Shown here: in pieces, positions 1-10,125 of the stretch | Numbering within the stretch: the stretch's first letter is position 1 | Layout: every line of letters begins with the position of its first letter | Source: Eutreptiella sp. 'Long Island Sound 2002' | Lineage: Eukaryota > Euglenozoa > Euglenophyceae > Eutreptiales > Eutreptiaceae | Direction: 5' to 3' | DNA: 64,000 nt | NCBI GenBank assembly: GCA_964036045.1 | Contig: OZ038380.1 | Coordinates: 66,969,591 to 67,033,590, forward strand | Translations under genes and position numbers: made by a program | The notes under the pieces: generated by a model | Database searches by the model: none | What the model saw: only the letters and a program-made list of their open reading frames with translations | Told to the model about the DNA's origin: nothing

Positions 1-311
1 TGCTGGGGTCCGGGGCATCGGTAGTATTCTTGGTACTTCCGGTCTTCACGGCGCTCGGAGATGGCGTTGAAGGGGGGCACCGTCCAGCAGCACCAAAGCC
101 TTCGCGATCGATCACAGCGTTTCGCTTTCCCTTGCGATGCTCGATATTCATCATGGACCGGATCGGTGCGCCGCCGCAGTGCCATTCCTCCACTGGACGC
201 AACAGGTTGGTGACGGACGCCCTCACGGACGTGAGACCAGCCGAGATCAAGCCCCCGTAGCAATACTCTGCGTCAAACCGCGACGGTAGCGCAGCCCGGC
301 CCTTATAGCCC
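1..311 (-). other. Uncharacterised open frame running off the left edge
   Basis: A minus-strand frame is open from an ATG at about 311 to the window edge, roughly 103 codons without a stop. Its composition is less extreme than the GC-rich element beside it, and it reads like ordinary protein (for example LLRPVEEWHCGGAPIRS followed by a basic stretch). It starts about where similarity between elements A and A' ends (around 320-330), so it is probably flanking DNA: either a host exon or another repeat. I do not recognise it. An open frame of this length can also arise by chance in GC-rich DNA. Confidence 0.3.
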
Positions 312-835
312 ATGGTGTGGTCGCGTGACGGTCCGTGGGGCTGCCCTCCCTGGGGGCCTGTGCCTTGGTCTCGTGTCCTCTGGGGGTGTCGGTCCGTAGT
401 CGTGGGTGCCGCGGCCGTGCTTTCGTCCTCTTCCGGTGCCTGTGAGTTGGCCTTCGTGGTGGTCGGGGTCGTAGGCTGGCGGTGAGGGCATGGTGGTGTG
501 CCGTGCGGCGGTGTTCCCTGCGGCCTCCTCTGTGGGTGTGGTCCGTTCTCCCCGTGTAGGTGTGCCCTCCGTTCTCCGTGTGGTTTCCGGTGGCCGGTGG
601 GCGTGCGCTGGTGTGATCCGCATGGCGTACGATGTTTGCTTCGGTGGTGTGTGTTGGGGTGTTTGGTGGGGGTGGGGCGGCGCTGGTCTCCCCTTCGGTG
701 TGGGTCGTGGCAGCTGTCGTGGTGCCCTTTTCCTCCGTGTCTTGGTCCCCGTTCCCGTTCCTTCCTGGTTCTTGGGTGGTGTCCTGACCCCATGTGGTGT
801 CGCTTCCGGCGCCCTGTCCCTGCGTGTGCCTGCCC

Positions 836-3800
836 TCACTTGGGGCCCTTCCGTGCCCTCTTGCCTGTGTGGTCCTTGGTGTCCCTTGCCCTTCCCTTGC
901 CCTTGTCCTGCCCCTTCCTGGTGTGGTGTTGGTCGGAGGGGCGGGGTGGGGAGGGGGCGCCGGTGGCCCAGGCTTGGGGGTGGGTGGCCTGGAGCCACCG
1001 GCGGAGGGCTTGGGGGGTGTAGGGGGGGCGGAGGCCCTGGACCGCATCGCGGAGGAGGGCCTCCCATGCCGCTTGCGGCATGATGGCCTCCGGGGCGGCC
1101 TCATTGGGGTTTGCGGGGGTGCGGGTGCGCACCTCCTCGAAGGTATGCACCGTGTGCACCCCTCTGTGCCTTCCCGCTCCCCCGGCCCATTTCACCCAGC
1201 GGCGGAGCTCCTGCAGAGCGGAGGGAGACCACCAGGCGAGGTAGGCGGGGGCCCGGGGGGGGGAGGGGTCCGTGCCTGGGGTCCTGGAGCGGCGGGGGGA
1301 AGATGTGGACCTGCGGTGGTGGCGGGGGTGGCGGTGCCTGGGGGAGCGGGAGCGGCGGCGGCGGGGGCTGGGGGTGGAGGACGGGTACGGGCGGAGGGGG
1401 GAGCGGGAGGGGGAGGTGGACATGGGGCGGCGGTGGCGCGCTCGGTGGCGTCCGGGGGAGCGCGAGTGGTGGTGGCGGGGGCTGGGGGTGGTGGATGGGT
1501 ACGGTTGGCGGGGGGAACGGGGAGCCTGGCGGGGCGTGTGGGGGGAGGGGGAGGTGGACGTGGGGCGGCGGCGGCATGCCTGGCTGCGTCGGGGGGAGCG
1601 GGAGTGGTGGTGGCGGGGGCTGGGTGGCCGGTGGGGGGAGGGGGAGGGGGACATGGGGCGGCGGTGGCGCTCGTGGTGGTGCCCGGGGGAGCGGGAGCGA
1701 CGGGAGCGGGGTCCCTGGGGGTCGTGGTGGTACCTGGGGGAGCGGGAGCGGCGCGAGTGGGTGGTTGAGGCGCGGTGGGAGTGTGGGCGCCGTGGGCGAG
1801 TGTGCCGTGCGGGGGGGGAGCGGGAGCGCCGCCGCTTGCGGGACCGGCCCTCGTCGCTCGAGTCGGGCCAGTCCGGAAGGGTCGGCGGCCTCTGGGGGGG
1901 CTCGCGCGGCGCCGCTTGGGGGGGGAGGTCCCCCGTCGTCCTTGGGGCCCCTTCGGCCATCGGATGGTGGCCGGGGGGGTACGGGGCGTCACGCGGTGCT
2001 GGTTGGGGGGGGAGATCCCCCGTCGTCCATGGGGCCCCCTCGGCCATCGGATGGTGGCCGCGGGGGTACGGCTGGTACGGGGGTGGTGGCTGGTACGGGG
2101 GGGGTGGGTATGCGGGCGGGGCGTTCGGCGGCTGCCATCCCGTCCGCTGGTGCTGTTGGTGTACGGGGGGTTGTGGTCCGGTGGGGTAGGGCGGTGGGCA
2201 GTGGTAGTGGTGGGGGTGGTGTTGGTAGTGGTGGTGTTCGGGCCGCTGGTGGTGGTGGTGTGTGTAGTGGTGGGGTTGGTGTTGCGGGTATGGCCCATGG
2301 AGTCCTTGTGGGTTTTCCGGTCCCCCTTGTGGGGGTGGGGGGTTGGGCATCGTGGGCAGTCCCCGGGGCTGCACTATGTGGTGGGCATGGAGGAAGGGTT
2401 GGGGGCCGAGCTTGACGGTGACGATGGTTGAGGGGTCCCACGTCCCTGGGTCGGTTTGGCCGGCGGTGGTGGTGGTTTGTGGGGGATGGATGACGGGGCG
2501 CTTGATGACGGGGATTTTGACGAGGGTTTGGAGGGGGTCGTGCGGGGTGGCCGTCTCCGCGGTGGTGGTGGGTGCCGGCGGGAGGGGGGCGCGGGTCGTG
2601 GTGGGTGGGGGGTCCTGGCTTGGGCGAGGGCCTGGGCGGGGGTGGTATCGGGTGGTTTTGTGTCGTTGCGTATGCGGTGTTGTGTGTGGTCGCGTGGGCG
2701 CCGGCTTGGGTTTGGGGTTGGGTTTGGGGTTGGGGTCCGGTTTGGGTTTGGGGTCGGGTTTGGGGTCGGGGTCCGGTTCCAGGTTGAGGAGTACCTCTGT
2801 CCGGAGGTGTGAGGGCGTCGATGCCGGGTCGGGGGTCGTCCCGGTGGGTTGCCGGGGTGCCTGAGTCGCCTGTGTGGGGGTTGGGGGGTTGGTGCGTGCG
2901 GCCGCGGCTTTGGCTTTCGCCGTGGCCTTGAGGATGAGTTTGGCGGGGAGGGGGGGGTCGGAGGATGAGGTGGAGGAGGTGGACGAGGCTGAGGACGAGG
3001 AGGAGGTGGTGGACGCGGGTTGGGCTGTGATGCGGGCGGGCTTGCGGGCGGCGGCTTCTGTCGCGGCCACGGCGGGGAGGATGGAGGGCATGTCCCCGGG
3101 TTGTAGGTTGGGGGCGGGCGGCTGGGGGGGCCCGGTCGTGACCTGGCGGCCCGGCGGGCCGATCTGGTCGGCTGCGGCGGGGGAGGGAGGCGCGGGGCTG
3201 CGGCCTTCTCTTTCTGGGCTCGGCTGGGCCCGGGTCCTGCAATGTGCGAGGTCGTGTGGGTTTGTGTCAGCGGGGGGGAACAGTTCGCGTGGGCTGCATT
3301 CAGGGGCCGGGGGGGGTGGGCCTGGGTCCTCTGGGGTGTGTGTGGGGGGCGTGGGCGGGCCACTGGGTGGGGTGGGCGTGCCGCGGGGCGTGGGGCTCCC
3401 CTTGGCGGGTGTGTGTGGGTTGTCGAGTGTGGGGGGCGGTGAAGGGTGGCCGGTGGGTGGGTGTGTGGCGGGCGTGTGCTGGTGTTCGGGCGGGTGGGGG
3501 AGGCCCGTGTCGCGGGGCCCGGGGGTGCGCGCGATAGTGGGCGTGTGTGGGTCTCCGGTTGAGCAGCGAGAGGGGGGGGGCATGGGCGGGGATTGTGCGG
3601 GGGGTTGTGCTGCGCCGGTGTATGTGTCCGCTCGCTGCGCGCTTGCGTGGGCAGTTGTAGGCCGGGCGGTTTGGAGGAGAAGCTTGCCGTCTTCTGCTGC
3701 CGCCGCAAGGATTTCGCAGACGAGCGTTCGTATCTGGTGGACCTCTTGGTCAGTGGTGGGAAGGGGGCATGCTAGCTTTGGGCTAAGACCCGCGCGGTTG

Positions 3801-4102
3801 AGGACCCTGTGGATGGCGTGGTACCCGCAGGTGAGGGACTGCTGCGGCCTGGGGGGGGGGTTTGGTCGTGTGTCCGGGCCTGCTTCGACTTGTCTGTGGG
3901 CGGTGGGGATGGCCCAAACCCAGGGCACGGTCCCCGTGGGTGGCCAGTGGCGCTGGATCCAGTGGGTTAGGCAGAGCATGGACAATCCCAGGTGGTAGCC
4001 CGCCTTCCCTGAGGTGATTTGGGCCAGGGCGCGGGCTGGGGGCGTGTCCCCTGGCTGGAGGAGACCCCTGAGGATCCTGTGCTGGGTGGTGGGGTCCCCC
4101 AC
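836..4102 (-). pseudogene. ORF3, downstream part: Cys half of C48-like protease, proline/Ser/RS-rich tail, conserved C-terminal block
   Basis: The first ~120 residues complete the protease domain begun in the overlapping upstream frame. The candidate nucleophile lies in PQQSLTCGYHAI (Cys codon 3,827-3,829), with a Gln five residues before it, as expected for a C48 oxyanion hole but one residue closer than usual. A long low-complexity region follows: a Ser run (SSSSSASSTSSTSSS), a DPKPKP-type repeat, His/Pro stretches, and an Arg-Ser-rich zone with RSRSP motifs in imperfect tandem. The last ~150 residues include a block beginning APAYLAWWS that is conserved in copy A' (53,205-53,492). The nominal start at 4,102 is a GTG created by a frame change, not a real initiator. 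Relative to A', this copy has one extra base at about 4,110-4,125. The tail resembles SR-protein linkers, but its function is unknown. Confidence 0.6.
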
Positions 4103-4940
4103 TGCCCCTTGGTGGGGCGGTCTCCGGGGCGAACATGGTGTCTGTCCCCTGGATGATCCATTGCGGGCCGTGGGACGTAGCCATAGCGGCTATCACGTAG
4201 TAGTGGCCGCGCTCGAGGACTGTAACCCAGACCTCCGGCGGGGGGTGGTCACTGTCTGTAGGTGGGGGGGGGAGGTCGTCGTCCGGGGTGCGGAGGCCGG
4301 CGGCGCGGAGGGCGGTGTCGCGGTTGGGCGCGGTGGCCTGTTCCCACTGCTCCGGGTGGTTCGGGTCCGCTGGGTGGTCCGTCTCCGCTTGGGCCCGCCG
4401 TAGGCGTACGGTCCCTCGACGCGTGACGTTGCTGCCGGTGTCGTGCGTCAGGGCCTGGCCCCACTCGATGGGGGGGATCCAGATGGGCTGGCCCCGGGTG
4501 TGTTTGCGGGCTCGCCAGAGCACGAGGTCTACTATGGTCTCGTGGAGGCCGCTGCCTGGGGTGGTCAGGTCCCGGAGGGCTTTGACGGTGAGCTTGGTCC
4601 AGTCCTCTTGTAGGCGGTACCAGCCCAGGGGGGTGGTCGGGGCCCTGTCTTGGAGGGTCGCTCGGAGGAGGTCGGGGTCGCGGATGGTGGCCGGTGTGAG
4701 GGGAGGGTGTCCCGGGTCCGGGGGGGGTGGGCTGGATGGGCTGCCGGGGTCTTGCGCGTCTACGTCGATGGATGGTTGGCCCTGGCTGGGTTCGGCCGGA
4801 CTGGGCGGTGCCGGCTGGCTTCTTGGGTGCGAGACGGGTCTCCGGGCGCTGTGGTGGTGCCTTGGAGACCTGTGGATGGAGACGGGGGGCGCGTGCGGGG
4901 CGCGGAGCGGGTTAGTGGACGTCTGGGTCATGCACGGCAT
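3783..4940 (-). CDS. ORF3, upstream part: His/Asp half of Ulp1/C48-like cysteine protease
   Basis: The ATG at 4,940 overlaps the last 29 nt of ORF2, a geometry suited to termination-reinitiation. After a proline-rich start of ~90 residues comes a domain with the layout of Ulp1-type SUMO proteases: LHETIVDLVLWRARK then QPIWIPPIEWGQAL (the usual helix and strand before the active site), VTVLERGHYYVIAA with the candidate catalytic His (codon 4,203-4,205), and QWIIQGTDTM with the candidate Asp. The frame is lost at about 4,110-4,125, and the residues after that (PPRGSGG onward) are out of frame. The Cys half continues in the 4,102-836 frame. The same domain occurs in elements A' and C. C48 proteases cleave ubiquitin-like modifiers; the target here is unknown. 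Confidence 0.65.
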   Translation of the reverse strand: MPCMTQTSTNPLRAPHAPPVSIHRSPRHHHSARRPVSHPRSQPAPPSPAEPSQGQPSIDVDAQDPGSPSSPPPPDPGHPPLTPATIRDPDLLRATLQDRAPTTPLGWYRLQEDWTKLTVKALRDLTTPGSGLHETIVDLVLWRARKHTRGQPIWIPPIEWGQALTHDTGSNVTRRGTVRLRRAQAETDHPADPNHPEQWEQATAPNRDTALRAAGLRTPDDDLPPPPTDSDHPPPEVWVTVLERGHYYVIAAMATSHGPQWIIQGTDTMFAPETAPPRGSGGPHHPAQDPQGSPPARGHAPSPRPGPNHLREGGLPPGIVHALPNPLDPAPLATHGDRALGLGHPHRPQTSRSRPGHTTKPPPQAAAVPHLRVPRHPQGPQPRGS

Positions 4941-7900
4941 GGTAATGGATGAGACGCTGCATGTGTTCCCTGGCGGTGGGGTCGGTGAGTTGTTCCGCGT
5001 GTGTTAGCAGGAGGTGTTTGCGGTGTACCATTTGGGCTGCTGCTCTGCGGACCGCTTCTAGCTGGAGGTGTGCTGCTGTTTCCATGGGGCTTTCCGTGTG
5101 TTTGGTGAGGTGTCGGTGCAGGGCCTGTGTCACTGCCCCTCTCATGGTGGCTTCTTTGATCAGGGGGTCCCGGAAGAGGTGTTCGGTGGCCTGGTGTGCG
5201 TGGCTGTGGGCTGGCCATCCTTCGTGTTGCCGCAGGGTTTCCGCCGGGGACCAGCCCACTAGGGTGTCCCTGTCTGTATGGAGGGGGCATTTCTTGAAGT
5301 GTTCCCAGTCCTCCGGGGTGGTGTGGTCGCATGGGCAACGGGTGTGTTCGTCGGGGACGTAGATGTGCTTGCGGGCGAGCCATCTGGCGACCCTGGTGAG
5401 GAAAGGCAGTTGCTCCCTGAGGAGCTGGATGCGTCGTTTCTGGAGGTGGGCTGGGACGTTTGCTGGGCGGAGCGCTGAGTGGTAGAGGGGGACTTGCAGT
5501 CTGTCCTGGAGCTCCTGGATGTGCGCCCGGCTGTCTGCGTCGCCGAGCACGCGGGCGAGATGTTGGACGGGGTTGGGGTAGTGGTACGCTCTGTCGTGGG
5601 AGGAATAGGGGGCGTCCTCTGGTACCCAGTCCGGGGTCTGATGGGGCTCGGGTACAGGGGGCACGTGTTGGAGGTGTGTGTGGTTGCGGCCGAGGTCAGG
5701 GATCTGGAGGGCTGGTAGGTGTGTTGTGCGCTGGTGTACTGCCTGGTTGTCGACACTACCATTTCCGTATTGGTGCCTGTGGGACTCTTGTTTCACGATG
5801 TGGAGTTGGACGTAGGGGGGAAGGCTGCGTAGGGCTTTCCAGAGTAGCAGTGCCTGGGTGCCGAGGCTCGTCGCGGTTGCTTTGTGAAGTGGTTGCCTTG
5901 CTATGCGGAGGAGCAGGTGCGTGTCGACAGTGGCGTCTACCACGAACCAGACCCGGACGATGTGCGGGGAGTGGGCGGGTAGGTGGGCCGCGACCTCGGT
6001 GATGGCGTCGGCCATGGCCCCTAGCTCCCCGTGGGAAGAGGCCCCATAGGTGGTGTGGCCCGTGTGGTGGTCCATGTGGTAGTGTTCCCCGGTGTGGGTT
6101 AGTTGCAGGGTGGCCCCCCCGGTGATGGGCGTGAGGGCGAATTCGCCTGAGGCGTCGGTGAAGAAGAGCCGGTCCGCCGGTGATGGTTGTGGGAGGCGGC
6201 ATGGGTTCATGGGCAGGTAGGCGTATATGGCAAGGCCCGTGGCGAGGTGGGCTACTGGGGTTGTGGGCTGTAGGATGGGGGTGGCGTACACCCCTATTCC
6301 TTTGGAGATGATGTGCTTTGCTTGGGGGGACAGGGCTATGAGTCCCTGCTCCGGCTGTCCTTGTGTGAGGTAGGAGTAGATGTAGTGGAGGATGTAGGCT
6401 GTGTCGGGGTTTAGGTCGTGGCATGTGAGGGTTTGTGTTCGGTGCTCCGGTGTGTGGCAGGAGTGGTGGAGTGGATAGTAGGGGTGCTCGTGTTTGCCCG
6501 TTCTGCCTGGCTCGTACATGCTGTAACCGATGGCGACCAGTGCCGGGTCGGGGCGGGGGCATGTGGGTGTAGTGGTGAAGAGCCATTTGGGCGCGTGGTC
6601 GGGGTTCCATGCTACCGTGGGGTTAGTGTCGGTGCGGTGGAACCATGGGGCTATCCATGCGTAGGCCTGTGGTGGTAGGTGGGTCGTGGGGTGGGTGTGG
6701 TGGCGTGCTATGAGGTGTAGCACGGGCCATGGTGCGGTTGGTGCCTCGGGGTCACAGGCCCAACATGTGCGTGGCATGCTCTGGGAATCTTGGGGGACCT
6801 TTGGTAGGTCTCGGGCGGTCATGTGGTGTTTCGGTATGCGCCATTTTGCCCCGTGGTGGATGACGGTGGTCTGCGTGGGTTTGGCTTCATTCGGGGCCAG
6901 TAGTAGGGTTAGTGGTGGGAGTGGGCCCGTTACTGGGGGGACGGGTTCGTGTTTCGATCCGGTGGGTGCGTAGGGCGGTGTCTCTGGGATGGGTCGCGGG
7001 TGTTGCCTTGTGAATTCTCGGTAGGCTATGCGCATGTCTTTGCTGCCCGGTAGAGTGTGTCCCGCTGTTCGTGCCGTCTGTGTGAGGTACTGGTGGAAGA
7101 GGCGGTATTGTGGCCATTCAGGAAGCTGTAGAAAGGGGGTGTGGTGTGCCCCGCTGTGGTGCAGGACCCGCATTTGGGCGAGGGTGACGTATACTACGGT
7201 GATGGAGGCCCCGACAAGGTCTATGGTGTGGATGGTGCCCTTGGGGTGGTGGTGGAGGTCCCCGCAGAGGACCGCTAGTGGCCCTTTCTCTGGGCACGTG
7301 TGGTTGGTGAGTATGGCGTGGTGTGGGGATGGGAGCAGAAGCTGCAGGTGGTTCCACAGGCGGGTGTTCATGTTGGTGGGCATGCCCGTCTGGTGGAGTA
7401 CCCAGCGCGGGCATGTGTTGCGGGCCCGTTGTGCGGCTTGGAGGCGGATGGCAGTGACCTCGCGGACCTCCGGTGAGTGGTTGTGGGTCATGCGGTGAAG
7501 GAGGAGGGCGGTGTGTCTGGTATAGGCCGCTTTCACCTCGTCCCCTATGGCGTCTCCATAGTGGGGCCATGCCGCTCGGATGGCGCGGGTGGGTATGGAG
7601 GTGGGCCAGCCCCCGTGTGCTGCCCATGCCTTGGTCACGGCGCGTGTGGCCGGCTGGAGGGCGGTGGTGGGGTGTGTTAGGTGGAGTGCTTGGAAGCCTA
7701 TGGAGGCGTTCAAGACCCCGGTGAGGTAGTACGCCAGGCTCTGGTGGGACAGGGAGAGGGCCTTGGTGGTCGGGGACGCATATCTGGGGAGATGGGCGAG
7801 GTGTGACTGCAACTTGGGAGGGAGGGTGGCGTCCTCAGGGTTGGCGGCCTGGACTACCCCCAGGTGGGTGGTGGTCGTCACGACTTGCATGGGGGGCCCT

Positions 7901-10125
7901 TGTGGCCCCAGGGTGGGAGGTGTGGCAGACCCCTTGATCATGGCCACTGACTTTGTGGGGTGGACGATGAGGTTGTTGTGGGAGAGGTAGGAGACGGTCA
8001 CGTCCAGTAAGTCGTTGGCCTGTTGGGTGACCGTTGGTCCGGGGTCCGGGGCATGGGGGTCGTGTGGGGTGTGCGCGACGGTGAGGTTGGTGTCGTCCGC
8101 GAAGCCGACCAGGGGGGAGAGGAGGGGGTAGGGTGCGTAGGCCGGGTAATCCTGCTCGATTGCGAGGGCCAGGGGGAGCGTCACTAGAAGGTACAGGAAG
8201 GGGCCCTCTGCTCCCCCTTCGGGGACCCCGCTGCCTGGCTCCAGGAAGGGGGTGAGGCCTGCTCCTGTGCGGACCGTGTATTTGCGGGTGCGGATGTAGT
8301 CGGAGGTGAAGTTGTAGAAGGGGAGGCCTAGGCGTTTCCACACCGCTTCTAGAAGGAGCCAGGGGGTGTTCGGGAAGGCTCCCTTGACGTCGAGGGAGGC
8401 GATGATGAGGTCCACCGGGTCCATGTCCGCGATGGTGTCCTGGAGGAAGATGGCCTCGTGTGGGGAGCGGCCTGGGATTGCCCCCCAGAGGCTCGCTGGT
8501 ATGTGGGGGTCCAGGTGGGGGCGGATGCGGCGCAGGAGGATGGTCCAGACGATTTTGACCTCCGTGACCGCACAGACTATGGGGCGCCAGTTGTCCGGGT
8601 TCGCCCAGTCCCCTTTTTTGTAGAGGGGGCGGACAACGTTTGCCCAGTCTGGTGGCAGGGGGGTCCGCCCCGTGACGATGTCCCAGAGGCGGTGGGCGAG
8701 GACGCGGAGGAGGTGGGCGGGGAGGTGGTAGTATGCCTCTGCAGGGAGGCCGTCGTAGCCTGGGGTTTTGTGTTGCCGGAGACTGTGGATGGCCTTCCGG
8801 ACTTCGTGGATGGTGAAGGGGCGTTTTTCCAGGTGCCTCCTCTGGGCGTGGTTGAAGACCCGAGGGAGGCGGTCGATTTTGGCCTGGGTGTCCGGGTCCA
8901 GTGTGTCTTGGGTGGGGGTGTGTTGCCGGAGGAAGCTGTCTTGGGTGGCTTGGAGCACTGTGGCTGGGTCGTTGGTGAGGGAGCCGTCCTCCTGCCGGAC
9001 CGTGGTGATGGTGCGGTGGCCGGTATCGGTCATGGCGTCGTTGAGGTGGCGGATGGCCTTGTAGGGGAGTTCGTGTTGCGCATACCGTTCGTGTTCCTGG
9101 GCGATGCGCTGTTGCCTGTGGATGTGCCACCGCTGCAGGTCCGCCCTGATTTGGGCTATGTGTGTCCTGCAGTGGTGTATCTGGCGGCGGGTTTGGGGGG
9201 TGTCGGTGTGGAGGAGGGTCGCCAGTTGTTGCTTCGCATGCCAGAGGTCATGGAGCATGTCCCCCAGGGCCGTGGGTGGTTGGTTGTCGTCTGTGTGGGG
9301 GTGTTGCTGGAAGCCGCAGGCGACGGCAGCCGTGCGCATGGCTGTGAGTAGGTCGGTGGGGTCTGGTTGGATGCGCCGGGCGCGGTCTATGGCCCTGTGA
9401 TATTGGGACCAGGCATGCTTGTCATGCAGCGGGGGCATCTTCAGGGGGGGTGGTAGGCCTTGGTCCGCATCTTCTGGGGGGCTGGGGGGAAGGTTGGGGA
9501 TGGTGAGGCGGATGTGCAGGGGGCTATGGCCTGTGGGTCCCAGCGGGAGGGGTCCATATCGGGCCTCCGCTCGGATGATGGTGGTGGGGTCGCCATAGCA
9601 TACGTCGATGCGGGATGGGGCGGCATCTGTTTGGTGGGGGAAGTGGGATGGTTGGCCTTCGAGGCTGGCTGTTAGGTCCACGAGCCCCAGCATTTCGATG
9701 GTGTCGCGGACTGCTTGGTCCTGGGGTGTGGCCTGTCCTCCTCGGTCCGCTGGGGTGGGGGCGGCGTTCATGTCGCCGATGATGACTGTGGGGGCGAGCA
9801 TGGCCATTTGGCGGTACGCCTCGGCCAGGGCCTGGAGGAAGGGTTCCGTGGCTTCGCCGAAGGGGACGTGGGTGTTGATGACGTTGAGTTGCCATCCGTC
9901 CCCGACGACCTCATAGACACCTAGCCTCCCTGGGACGCTGAGGTGGTGGACGAGGTGGACGTGGATGCCGGTTTGGGCGTATAGGGGGGTCCCCTTGTGC
10001 CAGTAGCATTTGTACGCTTTCTGGTCCGGGGTATACATGGGGGTGGTTTCCGGGGGGTCGTCGCGCTGTAGGCCTTGTTCCTGGAAGGTGAGGAGGTGGG
10101 GGACCCACCCCGGCCCCTGTGCCAT
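4912..10125 (-). CDS. ORF2: APE-like endonuclease, reverse transcriptase and RNase H polyprotein
   Basis: This is the replication protein of a LINE-type element: it nicks target DNA and copies the element RNA into it. The N-terminal ~210 residues are an exonuclease-endonuclease-phosphatase fold, with INTHVP, VIIGDMNAAP, SRIDVCYGD and GHSPL (SDH in most relatives). RT follows, with catalytic SLDVKGAF (Asp ~579), a GSGVPEGGAEGP box and FADD at 675-678. RNase H begins at LFFTDAS (Asp ~1,324), with HGELGAMADA, VVDATVD and a C-terminal His/Asp block. A zinc-finger-like CPCDH...HFKKC sits near 1,594-1,613. The open frame actually starts at 10,260, right after the ORF1 UGA. Those 45 extra codons contain the expected first strand of the endonuclease (VNLLDLNHPAVTYSKD), so initiation at the first ATG would lose part of the domain. 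At 1,737 aa (about 1,780 with the upstream codons) it is long for a LINE ORF2, and it is uninterrupted. Confidence 0.85.
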   Translation of the reverse strand: MAQGPGWVPHLLTFQEQGLQRDDPPETTPMYTPDQKAYKCYWHKGTPLYAQTGIHVHLVHHLSVPGRLGVYEVVGDGWQLNVINTHVPFGEATEPFLQALAEAYRQMAMLAPTVIIGDMNAAPTPADRGGQATPQDQAVRDTIEMLGLVDLTASLEGQPSHFPHQTDAAPSRIDVCYGDPTTIIRAEARYGPLPLGPTGHSPLHIRLTIPNLPPSPPEDADQGLPPPLKMPPLHDKHAWSQYHRAIDRARRIQPDPTDLLTAMRTAAVACGFQQHPHTDDNQPPTALGDMLHDLWHAKQQLATLLHTDTPQTRRQIHHCRTHIAQIRADLQRWHIHRQQRIAQEHERYAQHELPYKAIRHLNDAMTDTGHRTITTVRQEDGSLTNDPATVLQATQDSFLRQHTPTQDTLDPDTQAKIDRLPRVFNHAQRRHLEKRPFTIHEVRKAIHSLRQHKTPGYDGLPAEAYYHLPAHLLRVLAHRLWDIVTGRTPLPPDWANVVRPLYKKGDWANPDNWRPIVCAVTEVKIVWTILLRRIRPHLDPHIPASLWGAIPGRSPHEAIFLQDTIADMDPVDLIIASLDVKGAFPNTPWLLLEAVWKRLGLPFYNFTSDYIRTRKYTVRTGAGLTPFLEPGSGVPEGGAEGPFLYLLVTLPLALAIEQDYPAYAPYPLLSPLVGFADDTNLTVAHTPHDPHAPDPGPTVTQQANDLLDVTVSYLSHNNLIVHPTKSVAMIKGSATPPTLGPQGPPMQVVTTTTHLGVVQAANPEDATLPPKLQSHLAHLPRYASPTTKALSLSHQSLAYYLTGVLNASIGFQALHLTHPTTALQPATRAVTKAWAAHGGWPTSIPTRAIRAAWPHYGDAIGDEVKAAYTRHTALLLHRMTHNHSPEVREVTAIRLQAAQRARNTCPRWVLHQTGMPTNMNTRLWNHLQLLLPSPHHAILTNHTCPEKGPLAVLCGDLHHHPKGTIHTIDLVGASITVVYVTLAQMRVLHHSGAHHTPFLQLPEWPQYRLFHQYLTQTARTAGHTLPGSKDMRIAYREFTRQHPRPIPETPPYAPTGSKHEPVPPVTGPLPPLTLLLAPNEAKPTQTTVIHHGAKWRIPKHHMTARDLPKVPQDSQSMPRTCWACDPEAPTAPWPVLHLIARHHTHPTTHLPPQAYAWIAPWFHRTDTNPTVAWNPDHAPKWLFTTTPTCPRPDPALVAIGYSMYEPGRTGKHEHPYYPLHHSCHTPEHRTQTLTCHDLNPDTAYILHYIYSYLTQGQPEQGLIALSPQAKHIISKGIGVYATPILQPTTPVAHLATGLAIYAYLPMNPCRLPQPSPADRLFFTDASGEFALTPITGGATLQLTHTGEHYHMDHHTGHTTYGASSHGELGAMADAITEVAAHLPAHSPHIVRVWFVVDATVDTHLLLRIARQPLHKATATSLGTQALLLWKALRSLPPYVQLHIVKQESHRHQYGNGSVDNQAVHQRTTHLPALQIPDLGRNHTHLQHVPPVPEPHQTPDWVPEDAPYSSHDRAYHYPNPVQHLARVLGDADSRAHIQELQDRLQVPLYHSALRPANVPAHLQKRRIQLLREQLPFLTRVARWLARKHIYVPDEHTRCPCDHTTPEDWEHFKKCPLHTDRDTLVGWSPAETLRQHEGWPAHSHAHQATEHLFRDPLIKEATMRGAVTQALHRHLTKHTESPMETAAHLQLEAVRRAAAQMVHRKHLLLTHAEQLTDPTAREHMQRLIHYHAVHDPDVH

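Noticed and set aside
490-2431. Plus-strand frames of up to 434 codons
   Set aside because: They are Gly/Arg/Val-rich shadows of the minus-strand ORF3 in GC-rich sequence.
836-4940. Programmed frameshift joining the two halves of the element A protease
   Set aside because: Copy A' reads through the same point in one frame and breaks elsewhere, so the shift is a copy-specific indel.
8458-9351. Plus-strand 297-aa frame opposite ORF2
   Set aside because: It is antisense to the well-supported endonuclease/RT frame and lacks any recognisable motif.
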